Below, piece by piece: positions 37,536 through 46,204 of a DNA stretch of 64,000 nt. Made by a program: the position numbers and the translations under genes. How positions within the stretch are numbered: the stretch's first letter is position 1; every line of letters starts with the position of its first letter. The DNA is from Salipiger pallidus (lineage in GTDB: Bacteria; Pseudomonadota; Alphaproteobacteria; Rhodobacterales; Rhodobacteraceae). The notes beneath the pieces are model-generated. The model did no database searches. It was not told the origin of the DNA and worked only from the letters and a program-made list of their open reading frames with translations. The DNA lies in the NCBI RefSeq assembly GCF_014643635.1, contig NZ_BMJV01000013.1, positions 1-64,000 on the forward strand, given 5' to 3'.

Positions 37536-38197
37536 CGCGCGTTCTGCAAACCGGCCGGAAAGAAGCGGCCTCGGGCGAGACACGCTCCTGCGTGGTCTTC
37601 CTGCACGGCTATGGCGCCAACGGGGCCGACCTTCTGGGGCTGGCCGATCCGCTGGCCGAGCATCTGCCGGACACGCTGTTCGTGGCGCCCGATGCGCCCG
37701 AGGAGTGCGCGGGATCGCCCATGGGGTTCCAGTGGTTCCCGATCCCTTGGCTCGACGGGTCGTCGGAAGAGGCAAGCATGCAGGGCATGGCGCGTGCCCT
37801 CGAGGACCTGCACGCTTTCCTCGATGCGTTGATGGTGGACGAGGATCTGCTGCCCGAGCAGGTGGCACTCTTCGGCTTCTCGCAGGGCACCATGATGGCG
37901 CTCGAAGCGGCGCCGCGCCGCGAGGATGAGCTTGCGGGACTGGTGTGCTTTTCGGGGCGGCTGCTGCAGCCTGACCTTCTGGCCGACGAGGCGCTGTCTC
38001 GCCCGCGGGTTCTCCTGGTACATGGCGACCAGGACGATGTGGTGCCGGTGGAATCGCTGCCCGCTGCCGCCGAGGCGCTGCAGGGCGCGGGCTGGAAGGA
38101 AGTCTTCGCGCATATCCAGAAGGGCACCGCGCACGGAATTGCGCCTGACGGCCTTGGCGTGGCGCTGGCGTTTCTGCGGGACAAGTGCGGGTTCTGA
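37532..38197 (+). CDS. Alpha/beta-hydrolase, carboxylesterase/phospholipase type
   Basis: 221 residues, the length of the short carboxylesterase family. Motifs: VVFLHGYGANGADLLGLA (oxyanion loop), LFGFSQGTMMAL with the nucleophile Ser (about residue 115), VHGDQDDVVPV with the acid Asp (about 165) and AHGIAPDGL with the catalytic His (about 200). It hydrolyses short acyl esters. Translation is coupled to the AlkA-type glycosylase (ATGA), though no functional link is known. A strong terminator follows at 38272. Confidence 0.88.
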   Translation: MTRVLQTGRKEAASGETRSCVVFLHGYGANGADLLGLADPLAEHLPDTLFVAPDAPEECAGSPMGFQWFPIPWLDGSSEEASMQGMARALEDLHAFLDALMVDEDLLPEQVALFGFSQGTMMALEAAPRREDELAGLVCFSGRLLQPDLLADEALSRPRVLLVHGDQDDVVPVESLPAAAEALQGAGWKEVFAHIQKGTAHGIAPDGLGVALAFLRDKCGF

Positions 38198-38271
38198 TCC
38201 GCCAAAGGATTGATACGCGCCGCCCAGTCGTGAAGGGCGGATCGCCCCAGGGACCACCCCCCTGTAAAGGA

Positions 38272-38301
38272 GCGCCCCGCCGAAAGGCCGGGCGCTTTTT
38301 T
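38272..38301 (+). terminator. Rho-independent terminator after the esterase gene
   Basis: GCGCCCCGCC-GAAA-GGCCGGGCGC stem (one mismatch, GAAA tetraloop) followed by six T, 74 bases past the stop. Confidence 0.9.
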
Positions 38302-38393
38302 CATCTTCTTCTCTTTTTCAAATACGCAACCGGCGCAACCGGCGCAACCGTGACGCCGGATTGCAGCCGGTCAAGAGCACAAGCTGCCCAACG

Positions 38394-38424
38394 AAAAAGG
38401 CCCCCGCGCGTTGCAGGGGCCTTT
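38394..38424 (-). terminator. Rho-independent terminator of typA
   Basis: On the minus strand, AAAGGCCCC and GGGGCCTTT form a 9-bp stem followed by TTCG after a run of T (positions 38398-38394). It lies 46 bases past the typA stop and faces the esterase terminator across a short region containing a 9-bp direct repeat (GCAACCGGC). Confidence 0.88.
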
Positions 38425-38470
38425 GATCATTCAGTCTACCGGGGCGAAGGCCGCTCCGTCTGCAGGGCGC

Positions 38471-40288
38471 TCACTGGCCTTTCGACATCCGCTTGCGCTC
38501 GTTCGGATCGAGGTAGCGCTTGCGCAGGCGGATTGCGTTCGGGGTCACTTCCACCAGTTCGTCGTCGTTGATGTAGGCGATGGCCTCTTCCAGCGACAGC
38601 GTGATGGGGGTCGTCAGGCGGACCGCTTCATCCGTGCCCGAGGCGCGGACGTTGGTCAGCTTCTTGCCCTTCAGCGGGTTCACCTCGAGATCGTTCTCGC
38701 GGCTGTGCTCGCCGATGATCATGCCGGTGTAGACGGGCGCCTGGGCACCAAGGAACATCTTGCCGCGATCCTCGAGGTTCCACAGAGCGTAGGCCACGGT
38801 CTCGCCGTTCTCCATGGAGATCAGCACGCCGGCGCGACGGCCCGGGATCGGACCCTTGTGCTCGGCCCAGCCGTGGAACACGCGGTTGAGAACGCCGGTG
38901 CCACGGGTGTCGGTGAGGAACTCGCCGTGGTAGCCGATCAGCCCGCGCGAGGGGACGTGCGCGATGATGCGCGTCTTGCCTGCGCCGGCGGGACGCATCT
39001 CGACCAGCTCGCCCTTGCGGTTGCCGGTGAGCTTCTCGATCACGGCGCCGGAGTACTCGTCGTCCACGTCGATGGTGGCTTCCTCGATCGGCTCCATGCG
39101 TTTGCCGTCGATTTCCTTCATGATGACCTGCGGACGCGAGATCGACAGCTCGAAGCCCTCACGGCGCATGTTCTCGATCAGAACGCCCATCTGGAGTTCG
39201 CCGCGGCCAGACACTTCGAAGGCCTCGCCACCGGGGGTGTCGGCGATCTTGATCGCGACGTTGCCTTCGGCTTCCTTCATCAGGCGCTCGCGGATGACGC
39301 GCGACTGCACCTTCTTGCCATCACGGCCAGCCAGCGGGCTGTCGTTGATGCCGAAGGTCACGGTGATGGTCGGCGGATCGATCGGCTGCGCGTCGAGAGG
39401 CTCGTCCACGGCGAGGGCGCAGATGGTATCTGCCACGGTCGCCTTGGACATGCCGGCGAGGGAGACGATGTCGCCCGCGAGGCCTTCGTCGATGTCCGCC
39501 TGCGCGAGGCCGCGGAAGGCCTGCACGCGGGTGACGCGGAACTGTTCGATCTTCTGGCCGATGCGGGAGATCGCCTGAACCGTCTGACCGACCTTGACGC
39601 GGCCGGTCTCGATGCGGCCCGTGAGCAGGCGGCCGACGAACGGGTCCGAGCCCAGCGTGGTGGCCAGCATGCGGAAGTCGTCATCGTAGTGCTTGATCTG
39701 CTTGGGCGCAGGCACGTGGTTCACGATGAGGTTGAACAGCGCCGACAGGTCCTTGCGCGGGCCGTCCAGTTCTGCATCCGCCCAACCGTTGCGGCCCGAG
39801 GCATACATGTGCTGGAAGTCGAGCTGGTCTTCATCCGCGTCGAGCGATGCGAAGAGATCAAAGCACTCGTCCAGCGCGCGGTCGGGTTCCGCATCGGGCT
39901 TGTCGACCTTGTTGAGTACGACGATGGGGCGCAGGCCGAGGGCAAGCGCCTTGGAGGTGACGAACTTGGTCTGGGGCATCGGGCCCTCTGCCGCGTCCAC
40001 CAGCAGGACGACGCCGTCGACCATGCTCAGGATGCGTTCCACCTCGCCGCCGAAGTCGGCGTGGCCGGGGGTGTCCACGATGTTGATGCGGGTGTTCTTC
40101 CACTCGACCGAGGTCGGCTTGGCAAAGATCGTGATGCCGCGCTCGCGCTCGAGGTCGTTGCTGTCCATGGCGCGCTCGGCGACGGCCTGGTTTTCGCGGA
40201 AGGCGCCCGACTGCTTGAGAAGTTCGTCGACGAGCGTGGTCTTGCCGTGGTCCACGTGGGCGATGATCGCGATGTTGCGAAGGTCCAT
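38471..40288 (-). CDS. typA: Ribosome-binding translational GTPase TypA/BipA
   Basis: 605 residues, normal length. G-motifs: [15 protein letters not shown] (G1, about residue 10), RGITIFAK (G2; the E-R-GITI form is typical), [16 protein letters not shown] (G3), [11 protein letters not shown] (G4). Domains III and V and the BipA-specific C-terminal domain follow, ending [14 protein letters not shown]. It aids 50S subunit assembly and growth under cold or stress. The ATG at 40288 follows AAAAGG by 8 bases; the open frame upstream is not used. Confidence 0.96.
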   Translation of the reverse strand: MDLRNIAIIAHVDHGKTTLVDELLKQSGAFRENQAVAERAMDSNDLERERGITIFAKPTSVEWKNTRINIVDTPGHADFGGEVERILSMVDGVVLLVDAAEGPMPQTKFVTSKALALGLRPIVVLNKVDKPDAEPDRALDECFDLFASLDADEDQLDFQHMYASGRNGWADAELDGPRKDLSALFNLIVNHVPAPKQIKHYDDDFRMLATTLGSDPFVGRLLTGRIETGRVKVGQTVQAISRIGQKIEQFRVTRVQAFRGLAQADIDEGLAGDIVSLAGMSKATVADTICALAVDEPLDAQPIDPPTITVTFGINDSPLAGRDGKKVQSRVIRERLMKEAEGNVAIKIADTPGGEAFEVSGRGELQMGVLIENMRREGFELSISRPQVIMKEIDGKRMEPIEEATIDVDDEYSGAVIEKLTGNRKGELVEMRPAGAGKTRIIAHVPSRGLIGYHGEFLTDTRGTGVLNRVFHGWAEHKGPIPGRRAGVLISMENGETVAYALWNLEDRGKMFLGAQAPVYTGMIIGEHSRENDLEVNPLKGKKLTNVRASGTDEAVRLTTPITLSLEEAIAYINDDELVEVTPNAIRLRKRYLDPNERKRMSKGQ

Positions 40289-40354
40289 GGGAGTGCCTTT
40301 TAGGGGGTGTATCGCGGCACCGCCTACCGTCATGGGGCACAAAAGGCCAGCCCC

Positions 40355-40684
40355 TTAATGTCCCGAGGTCTTGGAAAACAGGTTTATGACGAGGATTCCG
40401 GCAAGGATGAGACCGATCCCGAGCACTGCGGGCAGATCCAGGCGCTGTCCGAACATCACAAGCCCGATGATGGCGATGAACACGATGCCAAAGCCCGACC
40501 AGAGCGCATAGGCGATGCCCACCGGGAAGGTCTTGAGCGCGATGGCCAGCAGCCAGAATGCCACTGCGTAGGCCACCACCACGATGATCGACGGCCCGAG
40601 CCGGGTAAATTGCTGGCTGGCCTGCAGGGCGGCGGTGCCGATGGTCTCGGCAGCGACCGCGAGGGCGAGGATGAGATAGGGCAT
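40355..40684 (-). CDS. Small multidrug resistance (SMR) family efflux protein
   Basis: 109 residues with four membrane helices. The membrane-embedded Glu of helix 1 lies in [27 protein letters not shown] (shown in parts: [21 protein letters not shown]), matching EmrE Glu14 and its spacing. [23 protein letters not shown] in helices 2-3 is the second family signature. As a homodimer it exchanges protons for cationic compounds such as quaternary amines. Start ATG 40684 follows AAGGA. It lies 66 bases upstream of typA in the same direction; co-transcription is possible. Confidence 0.93.
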   Translation of the reverse strand: MPYLILALAVAAETIGTAALQASQQFTRLGPSIIVVVAYAVAFWLLAIALKTFPVGIAYALWSGFGIVFIAIIGLVMFGQRLDLPAVLGIGLILAGILVINLFSKTSGH

Positions 40685-40979
40685 TGGGGCTATCCTTGGG
40701 GTCCGTGCCTTCCTTGTGGCCGGGATCTGTACCGAATGCCAGAGCGGGCAGCGCACGGGGGGCAGGGGCCGCCGCCGCGCGGCTTGTTTCTGGGCAAACG
40801 GTTGGCCGCGAAGTGGGCGCAACGACGCAGCTATTCAGTTCCGGTCGCGTCAGGTCTTGCCACCGGTCGCGCGCGGGGCAAGAGTGACCCCAGAGTGCCG
40901 CCATGCCCCGGCAACGAGGGTGGGCGGCCAGAAGGGAGCGCGGGCCGCCTTCGGGCGGCGCGTAATGGGAGGGACCGGT

Positions 40980-41019
40980 CTGTCATATTGCCGTCAAGGT
41001 TCCGTCATGCAGCTGTTGC
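40980..41019 (+). promoter_or_regulatory. Pho box: four 7-bp PhoB half-sites at 11-bp spacing
   Basis: CTGTCAT (40980), CCGTCAA (40991), CCGTCAT (41002) and CTGTTGC (41013) repeat every 11 bp with 4-bp spacers, which is the tandem CTGTCAT-N4-CTGTCAT arrangement bound by PhoB dimers. A -10-like TAGGCG follows 10 bases later, as expected when the Pho box replaces the -35. It is 130 bases before the substrate-binding protein gene. Confidence 0.75.
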
Positions 41020-41148
41020 GTGCGGGGGCTAGGCGCCTGTAATCAGGCTGTTTCATCGGAACGCTTCCGGTCCGAAGAGAAACGGCCCTCCGCGTCATTC
41101 AGCTGGTGTCGTCCACCAGGTGCCATCCAACAGAAGGGATCAACCGAA

Positions 41149-42270
41149 ATGAAGCTTACCCGCCGTACCGCCATCCGCCTTGGCGCCTCTGCCGTTGCCG
41201 CGCCCATGGTGCTGCGCGCCCATGACGCGCTGGCCCAGTCGGGCACCGTGCGTGTTCTTGCGTGGCAGGATTACATCCAGCCCAACATCGCCGAGAAGTT
41301 CGAGGCCGACACCGGCATCACCCTCGAACTGACCACCTTCGGGTCGAACACCGAAGCCGAATCCACCATCCGCTCGGCCGGCGGCAGCGGGTTCGACGTG
41401 GTGTTCCCGTCGATCACCAACGTGCCCAACTACCTAGACGACGACGGCAACAGCTACTTCCAGCCGATCCCCGAAGGCGTGAACACTGGCAACGTCATCC
41501 CGTCCTTCCTCCGTGACAGCGCCACCCTTGGCGGCACCCACAACGGCGAGCAGATCGCGCTTCCCTTCACCTGGGGCACCGAAGGCATGACCCTCGACAC
41601 CTCTGCCGAGGGCATCAACGCCGATGACCTGAGCTATGGCGATCTGTTCACCGACGCCACCGTTGGCAAGGCCGCCTTCCGCCAGAAATCGGCGCTGTTC
41701 GGCATCGGCCTCTATCTCGACGCCACCGGTGAAGTGCCGTCGAACCGCATGTACGATGTCTACAAGTCGGAAGAAGAGGCGCGCCGCGTCTTCGGTGCCG
41801 TCGCCCAGTGGATGATCGAGCGCAAGGACCACTTCGGCGCCTTCTGGAACAACGCCACCGAAGCCACCGCCGCCTTCAAGGACGCGGGCTGCGTCATCGG
41901 CCAGACCTGGGACACCACCGGCCTGCTGCTGAACCGTGAAAACCCCGACATGGTCTACCGCGCCCCCAAGGAAGGCATCATCACCTGGATGGACAGCTTC
42001 GGCGTCATGCGCGAAGCCCAGAACATTGACCAGGCGGTGGCCTTCATGAACTTCATGCTTCAGCCGGAAGTGGGCGGCATGTTCTCGAACAACACCGGCT
42101 ACAACTCGGCCGTGACTGGCGCCGCCGAGTTTGCCTCCGAAGAGTTCAAGACCCAGTTCAACGAGGTCTACACCCAGGACGTGCTGGGCAACATGTGGTG
42201 GTGGCAGGCGGAAACCCCGTTCCTTGCCCCGACCCAGAACGAGTTCTCGGAAATCATCACCAACGCCTGA
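41149..42270 (+). CDS. ABC transporter periplasmic substrate-binding protein, PotD-like family
   Basis: 373 residues. It begins MKLTRRTAIRLGASAV, a twin-arginine-type leader ending at ALAQS, and the mature protein starts GTVRVLAWQDYIQPNIAEKFEADTG, like spermidine/putrescine binders and relatives. GFDVVFPS, IALPFTWGTEGM and MDSFGVMREAQN match the two-lobed fold. Ligand identity is open: the family binds polyamines, iron, thiamine, and in some branches aminoethylphosphonate. The Pho box upstream argues for a phosphorus-containing or phosphate-stress related ligand. It is the first of four genes encoding a complete importer. Confidence 0.85.
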   Translation: MKLTRRTAIRLGASAVAAPMVLRAHDALAQSGTVRVLAWQDYIQPNIAEKFEADTGITLELTTFGSNTEAESTIRSAGGSGFDVVFPSITNVPNYLDDDGNSYFQPIPEGVNTGNVIPSFLRDSATLGGTHNGEQIALPFTWGTEGMTLDTSAEGINADDLSYGDLFTDATVGKAAFRQKSALFGIGLYLDATGEVPSNRMYDVYKSEEEARRVFGAVAQWMIERKDHFGAFWNNATEATAAFKDAGCVIGQTWDTTGLLLNRENPDMVYRAPKEGIITWMDSFGVMREAQNIDQAVAFMNFMLQPEVGGMFSNNTGYNSAVTGAAEFASEEFKTQFNEVYTQDVLGNMWWWQAETPFLAPTQNEFSEIITNA

Positions 42271-42414
42271 TCCCTGCACCGCAGGCACAGGTTGGCACCG
42301 GGCGGCAGAAGTCGCCCGGTGCATGCGTTTTCCCCCGTCCGGGTCCACCGTTCAGCCGGGGGCAAGATCCACATGCGCGGACAAGCGCAGACCATCCAAG
42401 ACGGGGAGCCATCC

Positions 42415-43518
42415 ATGCACGGCAAGGATGTGACGCTCGAGGGCGTCTCGATCACCTATCCCAACGGCTACACCGCCGTTCAGCCCACTGACCTGAAGGT
42501 CGAGGCGGGCGAGTTCTTTTCCATCCTCGGGCCATCGGGATGTGGCAAGACCACGATCCTGCGCGCCGTGTCGGGCTTCAACGAGCCCTCTACCGGGCGC
42601 ATCCTCATCGGCGGCGAGGACATGGCGGGCATCGGCCCCAACGCGCGGCCCACGGCGCTGATCTTCCAGAACCTCGCACTGTTCCCGCTGATGCCGGTGT
42701 GGGAAAACGTCGCCTTCGGGCTTGAGGCACGGGGCATCTCCAAGCGCAAGCGGCGCGAGAAGGCGCAGGAACTTCTGGACCTCGTGGCGCTTGGCGATCA
42801 GGGCGAAAAGCTGCCTTCCGAGCTGTCGGGCGGCCAGCGTCAGCGGGTGGCCATTGCCCGCGCTCTGGCAGTGGAGCCTGCGGTGCTGCTGCTCGATGAG
42901 CCGCTGTCGGCGCTGGACCTCAAGCTGCGTCAGCACATGCGGGCGGAACTGCGCGCCATCCAGAAGAAAACCGGCGTCACCTTCATCTACATCACCCACG
43001 ATCAGGGGGAGGCGCTGACCATGTCCGACCGCATCGCGGTGATGAACAAGGGCGTGGTGGAGCAGGTGGGCACCGGGGACGAGATCTATTCTCGCCCCCG
43101 CACCGCTTTTGCCGCCAGTTTCGTGGGCGAGGTCAACCGCTTTGACGGGCGGGTGGAGAGCGTGGCGAACGGGCAGGCGGTGGTGACCACCGCGCTCGGG
43201 CAGTTCCGCGCCCGCAATCCCGAGGGTATGGAGCCGGGGTCCGAGGCGATGCTTTTTGTGCGGCCTGAGGCCATGGCCCCGCTGCATTCCGAAAACCGCA
43301 TCGAGGCGCGGCTGGTGCGCCGCGATCTTGAAGGCGCGTTCCTCAACCTCTTCTTCGACGCGGGCGGCACCGAGATCGCCGTGCATGTCACCAACGATGC
43401 CAAGGCCCCGGCGTTGGTGGTGGGTGACACGCTGGCGCTTGGCTTTGCGCCCGATGCGGCGGTCGTGCTGCCCGCGGGCGCGCTGGCGCGGACCGGGCAG
43501 GAGCTCGCGGCGCAATGA
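42415..43518 (+). CDS. ABC transporter ATP-binding protein, PotA-like
   Basis: 367 residues from ATG 42415 (GGGAG 8 bases upstream); an ATG at 42373 is possible. Walker A GPSGCGKTT (about residues 39-47), Q-loop ALIFQNLALFPLMPV, signature SELSGGQRQRVAIARAL, Walker B AVLLLDEPLSALD, H-loop ITHDQGEA. The last 120 residues are a TOBE/OB regulatory domain (RFDGRVESVANGQAVV...MLFVRPE) of the CUT1/POPT importers. It powers the importer with the two permeases that follow, with an ATGA overlap to the first. Confidence 0.92.
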   Translation: MHGKDVTLEGVSITYPNGYTAVQPTDLKVEAGEFFSILGPSGCGKTTILRAVSGFNEPSTGRILIGGEDMAGIGPNARPTALIFQNLALFPLMPVWENVAFGLEARGISKRKRREKAQELLDLVALGDQGEKLPSELSGGQRQRVAIARALAVEPAVLLLDEPLSALDLKLRQHMRAELRAIQKKTGVTFIYITHDQGEALTMSDRIAVMNKGVVEQVGTGDEIYSRPRTAFAASFVGEVNRFDGRVESVANGQAVVTTALGQFRARNPEGMEPGSEAMLFVRPEAMAPLHSENRIEARLVRRDLEGAFLNLFFDAGGTEIAVHVTNDAKAPALVVGDTLALGFAPDAAVVLPAGALARTGQELAAQ

Positions 43519-44927
43519 GCGGGCTGTTTCGCGGATACGGGCGCGGGCTCACGGCGGTGTTCTTCCTGGCGGTGATCGCCTGGGGGGCCATGCTGATCGT
43601 GCTGCCGCAGCTCACCATGTTCGAACGGGCACTGACCGCGCCGTCGCGGTCGCTTGACAGTTCGGTGGCGCAGATGGTGGTGCGCGACGCGCGCACCTGC
43701 CGGTCCATCCTCGAAGGCTACAAGGAAGACGATGCCCCCGCCCAAAGCGGTGGGCTGGCCATTCCCTCCATCGGGGGGGCGACTCCATCGCCCAGCCCGT
43801 CTCCCAGCCCGGCGCCCAGCACGGGAGGCCTTGCCATCCCGTCCATCGGCGGCCCGGCCCCCGAGGCGGCGCGGCCCTACATCCTGCAATGCGACCGCGC
43901 CACCACCCACCGGGCCCTGTCCCGGAGCGGCGAGGCGGTCTATCTGGACGAGGCCTACGATCTGCCCGAGCTCACGGTGTCCGAAACCGGCCCTATCGAG
44001 GACCAGCAGGCGCAGGCGGACGAGATCGCCGAACTGGCGCAGACCCTTTACGGTGAGTTGCGCGAGGCCGAAGCCAATGCCTCGCCCTGGACGCTCGAGA
44101 ATTTCGGGGCGCTGGCAGAGGCGCGCTACATCCCCATGTCCGAAGGGCAGGCCATCGTCGAGCAGGCACAATGGTCCAACAAGGCACTGAGCCTCATCGG
44201 CCTGCGCTTTGTCGAGGATGGGCAGGTGTACGAGCGTATCGCGCTGGTGACGCTGGCCCGCACGCTGTTCCAGGCGGTGATCGCCACCGGCCTTGCGTTG
44301 TTGCTGTGCTATCCCATCGCCTACAAAGTGGCGCTGGCGACCCCGCCGCAGCGGGCAGTGTGGCTGTTCCTTGGCCTCGTCATCCCCTACGCCATCGTGG
44401 AGCTCATGCGGATCTACGCCTGGACCACGATCATCGACAACCAGGGGCTTTTGAACGGGCTGCTGGAATGGGTGGGGATCATAGACACGCCGATCCAGTT
44501 CAAGCGGTTCCCGGGCACCGTCTTCCTCGTAATCGTCTACACCTACGTGCTCTTCATGGTGTTCCCGATCTACAACGTGATGAACACCCTCGACAAAAAC
44601 CAGATCGAGGCGGCGCGCGATCTTGGCGCGAGCCCGTGGCGGGTGCATTGGCGGATCATCATCCCCCATTCCAAGCCGGGCATCGCGGTGGGCACCATCG
44701 CCACATTCATGCTGGCGGCGGGGGCGTTTTCCGTGCCGCGGATCATCTCTCGCGGGCTTCAGGCGGAATGGTTCAGCCAGACCATCTACAACAAGTTCTT
44801 CGAATCCCCGAATGCCAACGTGGGCGCGGCCTACAGCTTTGCCTACACCATCGTCTGCTTCGTGCTCGTGGCCCTCTTCATGTGGATCATGCGCACGCGG
44901 CTCAAGGATTTTGCGAGGGTGCAATGA
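43515..44927 (+). CDS. ABC transporter permease, PotB-like, with long N-terminal periplasmic insert
   Basis: 470 residues against about 285-300 for normal PotB proteins. Helix 1 is at about residues 12-32 (AVFFLAVIAWGAMLIVLPQL), but helix 2 begins only near residue 240. The intervening stretch contains two identical GGLAIPSIGG decapeptides (residues 79-88 and 104-113) flanking a Ser-Pro repeat, then an acidic helical part (QAQADEIAELAQTLYGELREA). The permease core is normal: the EAA loop reads IEAARDLGASPWRVHWRIIIPHSKPG. The insert is predicted to be periplasmic and could interact with the binding protein. Overlaps both neighbours by 4 bases. Confidence 0.87.
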   Translation: MSGLFRGYGRGLTAVFFLAVIAWGAMLIVLPQLTMFERALTAPSRSLDSSVAQMVVRDARTCRSILEGYKEDDAPAQSGGLAIPSIGGATPSPSPSPSPAPSTGGLAIPSIGGPAPEAARPYILQCDRATTHRALSRSGEAVYLDEAYDLPELTVSETGPIEDQQAQADEIAELAQTLYGELREAEANASPWTLENFGALAEARYIPMSEGQAIVEQAQWSNKALSLIGLRFVEDGQVYERIALVTLARTLFQAVIATGLALLLCYPIAYKVALATPPQRAVWLFLGLVIPYAIVELMRIYAWTTIIDNQGLLNGLLEWVGIIDTPIQFKRFPGTVFLVIVYTYVLFMVFPIYNVMNTLDKNQIEAARDLGASPWRVHWRIIIPHSKPGIAVGTIATFMLAAGAFSVPRIISRGLQAEWFSQTIYNKFFESPNANVGAAYSFAYTIVCFVLVALFMWIMRTRLKDFARVQ

Positions 44928-45769
44928 CCAGCCGTTCCATCATCTCGTCCGACCGGCTGCTGTCGCTCTACACCGGCGGCTTTCTGGTGTTCATGTTCCT
45001 GCCGCTGCTGCTGATGATCCTGTCGTCCTTCAATGACGCATCGCCCCCCACGGTCACCGACTGGCGCGGCTGGACCGGCAAGTGGTACGCGTTTTTCTGG
45101 ATGCCCGAAGAGGCTCTGCGGGCGGATCCCGTCCTGCGCGTGCTCGACCGGGACCGGATGATCGCCTGCATCGGCAATTCGCTGTATGTCGGCGCCATCG
45201 TGGTTCCGCTGTCGCTGCTGCTGGGCCTGTCGGGCGCGGTCTTGCTGACCCGCTGGCGGGCGAAGGCCAACAGTGTGCTGTGGTGGATCCTGCTGTCGCC
45301 GATGCTGGCGCCGGGGATCGTGCTGGGCCTGTCTGCGCTGGTGTTCTGGCAAAGGCTCGGGATCGATGCGGGGCTCTTCACCATCATCATGGCGCAGGTC
45401 ACCTTCATCGCGGGCTACCCAATGCTGATCCTCATGGCGCGGCTGCAACGCCAGCCGGTGGAGCTCGAGGAGGCGGCGCTGGACCTCGGCGCCTCGCCAT
45501 TCCGGGTGTTCCGGCGGCTGACCCTGCCGTATCTCGCGCCAGCGCTGATCTCGGCGGGGGTGATCGCCTTCATGGCCAGCATGGAGAACTACAACACCAC
45601 CATGTTCGCCCGTGGCGGGGCCTGCACCTTCGCCACCGAGATCGGGGCCATGGGCCGCAACGCCAACGGCCACCCGCCGGTGATCAACGCGGTGGGCACG
45701 GTCATCATCCTGCTAACGGTCGCCGGGGCGGTGGTGCACACCTTGCTGCAGCGCAGGGAGCAGCGCTGA
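44924..45769 (+). CDS. ABC transporter permease, PotC-like
   Basis: 281 residues, usual length, about six membrane helices starting YTGGFLVFMFLPLLLMILSSF. The ATPase-contact EAA loop is ELEEAALDLGASPFRVFRRLTLPYLAPA. SMENYNTTMFARGG lies in the region that carries the Ser-x-Asp-Asp motif in PotC; here it reads SMENYNTT, one reason not to assume a polyamine ligand. Together with the previous gene it forms the heterodimeric channel. The longer upstream frame overlaps the first permease and is ignored. Confidence 0.9.
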   Translation: MTSRSIISSDRLLSLYTGGFLVFMFLPLLLMILSSFNDASPPTVTDWRGWTGKWYAFFWMPEEALRADPVLRVLDRDRMIACIGNSLYVGAIVVPLSLLLGLSGAVLLTRWRAKANSVLWWILLSPMLAPGIVLGLSALVFWQRLGIDAGLFTIIMAQVTFIAGYPMLILMARLQRQPVELEEAALDLGASPFRVFRRLTLPYLAPALISAGVIAFMASMENYNTTMFARGGACTFATEIGAMGRNANGHPPVINAVGTVIILLTVAGAVVHTLLQRREQR

Positions 45770-45864
45770 GGCAAATCCCCGCACCAGCGCGGAGCCAAGG
45801 CCGCAGGCCGCCGCACATCGTCGGTCCGCCCTCCGGGCCGGCGATCTGGTGACGTCAGTGCGTT

Positions 45865-46098
45865 GTTTCGAGGTCATCCGGACGTGGCCAGGATAAACAG
45901 AGGGGCTCGCAGGCGGCATCGCCAACCCGCGGACCGGCGATGCGCGGCTTGCGCGATGTTCGGGCCAGGTGAAACTCCGCCCCAAGCGCAGCATCAAGGC
46001 CGAAGGCCGCCGCGCAAGCGCCGTACCGTTCTCTCGGGGCGGCGCTTTGGTGACGTGATTGACCCGTTTCGAGGTCGTCCGGACGTGGCTGGGATAAA
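45865..46098. repeat. Imperfect direct repeat, period 201 bp, downstream of mnmA
   Basis: A 33-bp core occurs at 45865-45897 and 46066-46098 with 30 identical positions; it contains GTTTCGAGGTC, TCCGGACGTGG and GGATAAA. Around each core the sequences remain alignable with substitutions and small gaps: AAGGCCG-AGGCCGCCGC upstream, TGGTGACGT just before, GGCTCG and GCGCGGCTTG after. So about 190-bp units have been duplicated within the 435-bp gap between the permease gene and mnmA. No gene is present; a 7-bp GACTTTC/GAAAGTC hairpin at 46175-46193 may help end mnmA. Confidence 0.75.
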
Positions 46099-46204
46099 TC
46101 GATAGGCTCGAATGCAGCAGCGCCGCCCCACGGGACGGCGCTTGCGCGGCTTGCTTGAAGTTCGCGGGAATGGTGACTTTCCGAGCGAAAGTCGCCCCGT
46201 AATT

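Noticed and set aside
38411-40303. 630-codon open frame on the plus strand antisense to typA
   Set aside because: Pure shadow of typA, crossing the typA terminator; no start site or recognisable domain.
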